The notes under the pieces are model-generated. The model was given only the letters and a program-made list of their open reading frames with translations, was not told the DNA's origin and made no database searches. Shown piece by piece: positions 7,246-10,554 of a stretch of DNA of 10,554 bases. Location: the NCBI GenBank assembly GCA_012841485.1, contig DUUU01000396.1, positions 1-10,554 of the forward strand. The letters run 5' to 3'. Every line of letters starts with the position of its first letter. Positions within the stretch are counted from its first letter, which is position 1. The translations under genes were made by a program, and so were the position numbers. Source of the DNA: Armatimonadota bacterium. GTDB lineage: Bacteria > Armatimonadota > JAAZEB01.

Positions 7246-7275
7246 CACTCTCCTCAAACTGAATGTTTGCTCCTC

Positions 7276-7304
7276 TTGACCGGCAACGCCCTGGCCAGTA
7301 CAAT
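7276..7304 (+). promoter_or_regulatory. sigma-70-type promoter of the dehydrogenase gene
   Basis: TTGACC (7276-7281) is followed after 17 bp by TACAAT (7299-7304). Transcription would begin near 7311, about 46 nt before the ATG at 7357. GAGAGG (7344-7349) lies 7 nt before that ATG as the ribosome binding site. A small dyad, CAAAC-N5-GTTTG (7255-7269), sits just upstream of the -35 box. Confidence 0.7.
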
Positions 7305-7356
7305 AGAGCGGGCCTGCCCCTGGCAGCGCCAAAGCCGAGGAACGAGAGGCGATGAA

Positions 7357-8409
7357 ATGGTGACCAAACCCTTACGCATCGGAGTGGCGGGACTGGGTCG
7401 AATCGGGTGGCACTTCCACTGCAGGACGCTGGCGCCACACCCCGATTTCGAGCTGGTGGCCGTGCAGGATATCGAGCTAGAGCGCCGCCAGGAGGCGGAG
7501 CGCACCTATGGCGTGACCGCCTATGCCGAGTTTGCCGATCTGCTGCGCCACCCGGGTCTGGATGTGGTCACCATCGCCACGCCCACCCACCTGCACCGCG
7601 ATATGGCCCTGGCCGCGCTCAGCGCCGGCCGCCACGTCGTCATCGAGAAGCCGATGGCGCAGGAGGTCAGCGAGGCGGAGGCCATCGCGAGCGAGGCGCG
7701 CCGCCGCGGGCGCCTCGTCACCGTCTATCAACCCCACCGCGTGATGGCCTACTTCCAGCACCTGCTCCGCATCCTGGAGGCGGGCACGATTGGCGAGGTC
7801 TACCATGTGCGCCGGGCGCTCTTCAACTTCGCACGGCGCAACGATTGGCAGAGCCTGCAGAAGTATGGCGGCGGCATGCTCAACAACTACGGCGCGCACT
7901 GCATCGACCAGGTGCTCCAGTTGATTGGCTATGACATCCGCCGCCTCTACTGCAACCTGCGCCTGGTCGCGTCTCTGGGCGATGCCGACGATGTGGTCAA
8001 GATCCTGATCGAGACGCACCAGGGCGTCCTCGGCGAGATTGACATCAATCAGGCCTCCGCGATTCGGCCCTACGAGCTTCAGGTGTGGGGCACGCACGGC
8101 GCGGTCACCCTGGAGCGGAGTACCTTCACTGTGCGCTACTTCGATCCGGCCGAGCTGCCAGAGAAGGCGTTGGATCCCGGCCTGGCGAGCGCCAATCGCG
8201 CTTACCCCAGCGACAACGTGCCCTTCCGGGAGAAGATCTTACCCGTGGATGCCACTCTGGCGGTCGACTTCTACGGCAACCTGGCATCCGCTGTCCGCGA
8301 GGGCACGCCTCTCCTCGTGCCGCCGGAGGAGACATTGGCGGTCATGCGCACCATCGAGCGCTGCCGCGAGGATGCCGGGCGCCTTCTAGAGACGCGCATC
8401 GCGAGCTAA
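7357..8409 (+). CDS. Gfo/Idh/MocA family NAD(P)-dependent dehydrogenase
   Basis: This 350-residue protein is probably a cytoplasmic sugar or cyclitol dehydrogenase. The N-terminal Rossmann fold opens with LRIGVAGLGRIG (GxGxxG, residues 11-16). ATPTHLH lies at about 74-80, and the family EKP motif at 97-99 supplies the conserved lysine, K98. The C-terminal alpha/beta domain has the substrate-site motif GGGMLNNYGAHCID (171-184). His181 is kept, but the family's usual acidic residue before the glycine is Asn. The family oxidises or reduces hydroxyl groups of sugars, inositols and related compounds; the substrate cannot be read from sequence. ATG at 7357 is chosen because GAGAGG precedes it at the right spacing and the Rossmann fold begins six residues later; the longer open frame is discarded. 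It has its own promoter, is divergent from purF, and is followed by strong hairpins, so it is probably monocistronic. Confidence 0.93.
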   Translation: MVTKPLRIGVAGLGRIGWHFHCRTLAPHPDFELVAVQDIELERRQEAERTYGVTAYAEFADLLRHPGLDVVTIATPTHLHRDMALAALSAGRHVVIEKPMAQEVSEAEAIASEARRRGRLVTVYQPHRVMAYFQHLLRILEAGTIGEVYHVRRALFNFARRNDWQSLQKYGGGMLNNYGAHCIDQVLQLIGYDIRRLYCNLRLVASLGDADDVVKILIETHQGVLGEIDINQASAIRPYELQVWGTHGAVTLERSTFTVRYFDPAELPEKALDPGLASANRAYPSDNVPFREKILPVDATLAVDFYGNLASAVREGTPLLVPPEETLAVMRTIERCREDAGRLLETRIAS

Positions 8410-8412
8410 CGT

Positions 8413-8489
8413 CCCCGAGTGGGTGCAAGCCCACAGGGGTAGCGTCCCCCGCGGGCTCGCGGCACCCCTTCCCCGTGGCGAGAGCCCGC
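8413..8489 (+). terminator. tandem hairpins after the dehydrogenase gene
   Basis: The first hairpin begins 3 nt after the stop. CCCC (8413-8416) pairs with GGGG (8436-8439), and inside it GTGGG (8419-8423) pairs with CCCAC (8430-8434) around TGCAAG. The second has a perfect 8-bp stem, GCGGGCTC (8451-8458) with GAGCCCGC (8482-8489). No T-run follows either stem. They probably terminate transcription or protect the mRNA end at this convergent junction. Confidence 0.4.
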
Positions 8490-8603
8490 AGCCCCGCCGG
8501 GTGGCGGTTGACCCATACCGAGGAGTGCGACGGGACACCTGCCAGCCGCGCGTGCGGAGGGAGATGGACGGCTGGTCCGCACCGGCTGCAGCCAGCGCAC
8601 CGA

Positions 8604-8640
8604 GGCAGATCGCCGGAACCGGGCAAGAGCACGATCTGCC
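8604..8640 (-). terminator. 9-bp hairpin after the DUF305-like gene, possible terminator
   Basis: GGCAGATCG (8604-8612) and CGATCTGCC (8632-8640) form a perfect 9-bp stem with a 19-nt loop. It lies 46 nt past the stop of the minus-strand gene. A second 7-bp stem (8552-8558 with 8576-8582) lies beyond it. No U-run is present. The role as terminator is inferred from position. Confidence 0.3.
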
Positions 8641-8686
8641 GGTCGATACCCGGTCCAGGTTGCCCGTTCTCACCCGGCGAAGCCTC

Positions 8687-9292
8687 CTATGGCATCACGG
8701 TTGGGGGGCTGCCATACCAGCGCGACCGCCATCCCTCCAATCGCTTCCGTTCGGCATGGAGCTCCGCGCTCAGGCGTTCGCGGAGGTATTGGAGCACGGC
8801 ATCGCCGATGCGCTGCCGGTGTCTCTCGATGTGCTGCAGCGCCCGCGCGTTGCGGTGAAGGGCTTCCTCCAGGAATGCCGCCTCGAACGCGGCGCCGTTT
8901 AGATCTGACAGCCGGGCAAGGGCCGGGTCTTGCCCATCCCGGGCGTTGCCGCGATATATGCGCCCATGCCGTTCGCGGAGCAGCGTGTCCAGGCGAGCCA
9001 CTTCCTGACTGTAGGAGGCCACCCGCTCCCCGCCAAACTGTCGGAGCTCCTCGTGGATGGCCTTCGCCTCGGCCAGCCGGCCCAGGGCGATGCTATCCGC
9101 GCAGTAGAGGCGCATCTCGGAGAGTACTCTCACCTCTGCTCGCGTGGCGGAAGGCCCGTGGATCGAGTCCAGGTCACGCATCAAGAAGATGATGACTCCC
9201 CACGCGGCAACCCCTAAGAGGAGGACGGAGCTGCGTGCCAACTGCTGCCAGATGCCTCTCGGGGCGGACGTCTTCCCTTCCTTGTTGCTCAC
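8687..9292 (-). CDS. single-pass membrane protein with a degenerate DUF305-like domain
   Basis: This is a 201-residue protein. The GTG start at 9292 is favoured because a near-perfect GGAGGTGA (9305-9298) precedes it at good spacing; ATG at 9310 is possible but lacks a Shine-Dalgarno. Residues 1-20 are polar and basic, 21-38 form one transmembrane helix, and the rest is helical, charged and probably outside the membrane. The C-terminal part, LNGAAFEAAFLEEALHRN (131-148) ending in ERKRLEGWRSRWYG (181-194), follows the layout of DUF305 domains, whose usual core reads F-L-x-x-M-I-P-H-H and whose end reads E-I-x-x-M-x-x-W. Here the MIPHH motif has become EALHR, so only one His remains and the usual metal-site pair looks lost. 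DUF305 proteins are four-helix, ferritin-like and often linked to metal handling; this one may be only structural. It is convergent with the dehydrogenase and divergent from the DUF6785-type gene. The family match is from memory. Confidence 0.72.
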   Translation of the reverse strand: MSNKEGKTSAPRGIWQQLARSSVLLLGVAAWGVIIFLMRDLDSIHGPSATRAEVRVLSEMRLYCADSIALGRLAEAKAIHEELRQFGGERVASYSQEVARLDTLLRERHGRIYRGNARDGQDPALARLSDLNGAAFEAAFLEEALHRNARALQHIERHRQRIGDAVLQYLRERLSAELHAERKRLEGWRSRWYGSPPTVMP

Positions 9293-9297
9293 TCGCC

Positions 9298-9305
9298 TCA
9301 CCTCC
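9298..9305 (-). promoter_or_regulatory. Shine-Dalgarno that fixes a GTG start
   Basis: GGAGGTGA on the minus strand is an eight-base match to the anti-Shine-Dalgarno. It lies 5 nt before GTG at 9292. It lies inside the reading frame downstream of ATG 9310, and so argues for the shorter protein. Confidence 0.7.
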
Positions 9306-9409
9306 GCCATGGGTCCGGGCCCAACTGCATGGCCTGCCAGGCGCACTATGCGTGCCACAACGGCTGCGAGCGCGCGTGAAGTTGGGCGTGAAGAGGATGA
9401 GGGAGCGGG

Positions 9410-9425
9410 CTCTCCCCCCGGAGAG
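9410..9425. repeat. small GC-rich palindrome, REP-like
   Basis: CTCTCC (9410-9415), CCCC, and GGAGAG (9420-9425) form a perfect 6-bp hairpin flanked by more G/A-rich sequence. Palindromes of this look are often dispersed in intergenic DNA of GC-rich bacteria. It lies in the 259-bp divergent gap (9293-9551), where no convincing promoter was found for either gene. Only one copy is in the window. Confidence 0.3.
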
Positions 9426-9551
9426 GGGAGAAGCATCTGAATGCCCGTCTGAAAGAGAAGCGCTTTCCCACAAGGAACCGCGAGGGCCATGGCGAATTGG
9501 TTGGGAGAAGTACCTTTACTTTGGACTGGAAGTGGAAAGGATGGCGTGCTG

Positions 9552-10554
9552 ATGGCCATGCCCCAGCATACGGTGAGCGACCCAATGGACGAACGGCAGG
9601 AGCCGGGTCAAGCCGATAGCCCCGGACGTCGCGGCGCGGTAACCCCCCGGGCCCTCCTCACGGCTCTCTTCCTGACGGTCGTAGCCGGGTTCTGGATCCG
9701 GGAGTCGGAGATCGTGGCTCTCGGGGTCTACATCACGGAGAGCGTACCCACGATCCCCGCAGTCGCGGCGATCCTGATCGTGCTTCTTGCCAACGCTTTG
9801 CTTACCTACACCCCCTGGGCGGATCGCCGTTTCAGTCGTGGGGAAATGCTCTTCATCTTCTTCTTTGTCTGCGTCTCCACGATGGCGTTCAGCTGCGGTG
9901 TGGCGCGCTTTTTCATCGCTTTGATGACCGCCCCGTTCTACTTCAACCAGACGGGCAACAAGCTGGATGAAGCGCAGAAGTACCTTCCCGATTGGGCCAC
10001 GGTGCGCGATCCGGACGCCATCCGCGGGGTTTACGAGGCACTGCGCGGCGCTCCGATCCCGTGGGGGGTCTGGGTGGGCCCGTTGCTGGCGTGGCTGGGC
10101 TTCTTCGTTGCCCTGTGGCTCGCCATGATGTGCCTGGTGATGTTGATGCACCGGCCATGGGTGGAGAAGGAGAAGCTCACCTTCCCGCTCGTGCAACTCC
10201 CCCTGGAGATCACGGATACCCAGCCGCGTTCGGGCGGGATCCCGCCGTTCTTCCGCAACCCGGTCATGTGGGCGGGCTTCGCGCTCTCGTTCGTCTTCAA
10301 CCTCGCCAACATCATCCACGCTGTCGCGCCTTCGTTCCCCGCATGGAAGAACGCCTTCTCTTTCGTGCCCTTCACTCAGCCACCACTCAGCGCGGTCGGC
10401 GCCCTCACGATCCATAACCGCCCGGAGCTGATCGGCTTTGGCTACCTCGTTTCCGCGGAGATCAGCTTCTCCATCTGGGCCACGTTCCTACTCGAGCGCC
10501 TGGCAGCCGTGGTGATGAGCGGCATGGGCTATCGCGAGGCCGGCTTCCCCTTCA
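9552..10554 (+). CDS. DUF6785-type (OPT-like) polytopic membrane protein, C-terminus beyond the right edge
   Basis: The plus frame is open from 9552 to the right edge, 334 codons with no stop. After a polar N-terminus (to about residue 30) come hydrophobic segments: ALLTALFLTVVAGFW, then VAAILIVLLANALL, then MLFIFFFVCVSTMAF, then a long stretch around WVGPLLAWLGFFVALWLAMM. The sequence RPWVEKEKLTFPLVQLP follows, a landmark of the DUF6785/DUF6784 proteins, which resemble oligopeptide-transporter (OPT) superfamily members. Two more membrane segments follow before the cut. A transport role is inferred; no substrate is known. The start is uncertain. ATG 9552 has AAGGA about 10 nt upstream, ATG 9585 has GGTGA at 8 nt, and ATG 9489 is also in frame. 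The gene is divergent from the DUF305-like gene, and nothing in the sequence links it to the genes further left. Confidence 0.85.
   Translation, partial: MAMPQHTVSDPMDERQEPGQADSPGRRGAVTPRALLTALFLTVVAGFWIRESEIVALGVYITESVPTIPAVAAILIVLLANALLTYTPWADRRFSRGEMLFIFFFVCVSTMAFSCGVARFFIALMTAPFYFNQTGNKLDEAQKYLPDWATVRDPDAIRGVYEALRGAPIPWGVWVGPLLAWLGFFVALWLAMMCLVMLMHRPWVEKEKLTFPLVQLPLEITDTQPRSGGIPPFFRNPVMWAGFALSFVFNLANIIHAVAPSFPAWKNAFSFVPFTQPPLSAVGALTIHNRPELIGFGYLVSAEISFSIWATFLLERLAAVVMSGMGYREAGFPF

Noticed and set aside
5364..7262. Plus-strand open frame of 632 codons opposite purF and cysE
   Set aside because: It is antisense to two clearly identified enzymes, and its translation shows no recognisable domain; it comes from the GC-rich codon bias.
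8419..8552. Cobalamin-riboswitch-like stretches (GGTGCAAG followed by GACGGGACACCTGCC, similar to a B12 box)
   Set aside because: The invariant parts of the core and B12 box are not matched (for example AGYCAGGA is absent), and no plus-strand gene follows that it could control.
8571..8616. Partial resemblance to the SRP RNA signature (GGTCCG, GCAGCC, AGGCAGAT in order)
   Set aside because: The conserved GGAA tetraloop and asymmetric internal loop are not present, and the flanks do not pair as SRP RNA does.
9497..9522. Possible promoter TTGGTT ... TACTTT ahead of the DUF6785-type gene
   Set aside because: The spacer is only 14 bp and both boxes are poor.
9516..10415. Minus-strand open frame of 299 codons opposite the DUF6785-type gene
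   Set aside because: It is a highly charged, low-complexity translation opposite a polytopic membrane protein; a mirror of the real frame.

Overview
The window is GC-rich bacterial DNA. It carries tightly packed genes on both strands, good sigma-70-type promoters (TTGACN / TATAAT-like) and clear Shine-Dalgarno sites. The gene set is a [4Fe-4S]-type PurF, a long-form serine acetyltransferase, a Gfo/Idh/MocA dehydrogenase, a DUF6785-type (OPT-like) membrane protein and an exported beta-rich lipoprotein. That mix would fit an Armatimonadota-like or related terrabacterial lineage. This assignment is an impression from gene content; no rRNA or other marker settles it.

Minus-strand block, read right to left. 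Position 7112 to 4627 is a purF-cysE pair joined by a TGATG stop/start overlap, driven by an extended -10 promoter near 7210-7218. A fresh promoter (4498-4527) then serves yebC (4446-3694). A 122-bp spacer follows that can fold into a long hairpin. Next are a 606-residue exported, probably lipid-anchored protein (3571-1751) and, 2 bp later, a multi-pass membrane protein resembling GT-C glycosyltransferases (1748 to beyond the left edge). The last two genes look translationally coupled and probably act together at the cell envelope.

Divergent control region, 7113-7356. It separates purF (minus) from a Gfo/Idh/MocA-type dehydrogenase (plus, 7357-8409) and holds both promoters, a purF leader hairpin and two small dyads. 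One dyad overlaps the position expected for the purF -35 element.

Right part. The dehydrogenase converges on a small membrane-anchored protein with a degenerate DUF305-like domain (minus, 9292-8687). The 277-bp gap between them is rich in hairpins that probably end transcription from both sides. From about 9552 to the right edge runs the N-terminal part of a DUF6785-type polytopic membrane protein.

No CRISPR array, tRNA, rRNA, transposase or complete mobile element was seen. The most unusual signals are the strand-biased RNA hairpin before the lipoprotein gene, the domain make-up of that lipoprotein, the DUF305-like protein that has lost its usual His pair, and the dyad in the purF promoter.
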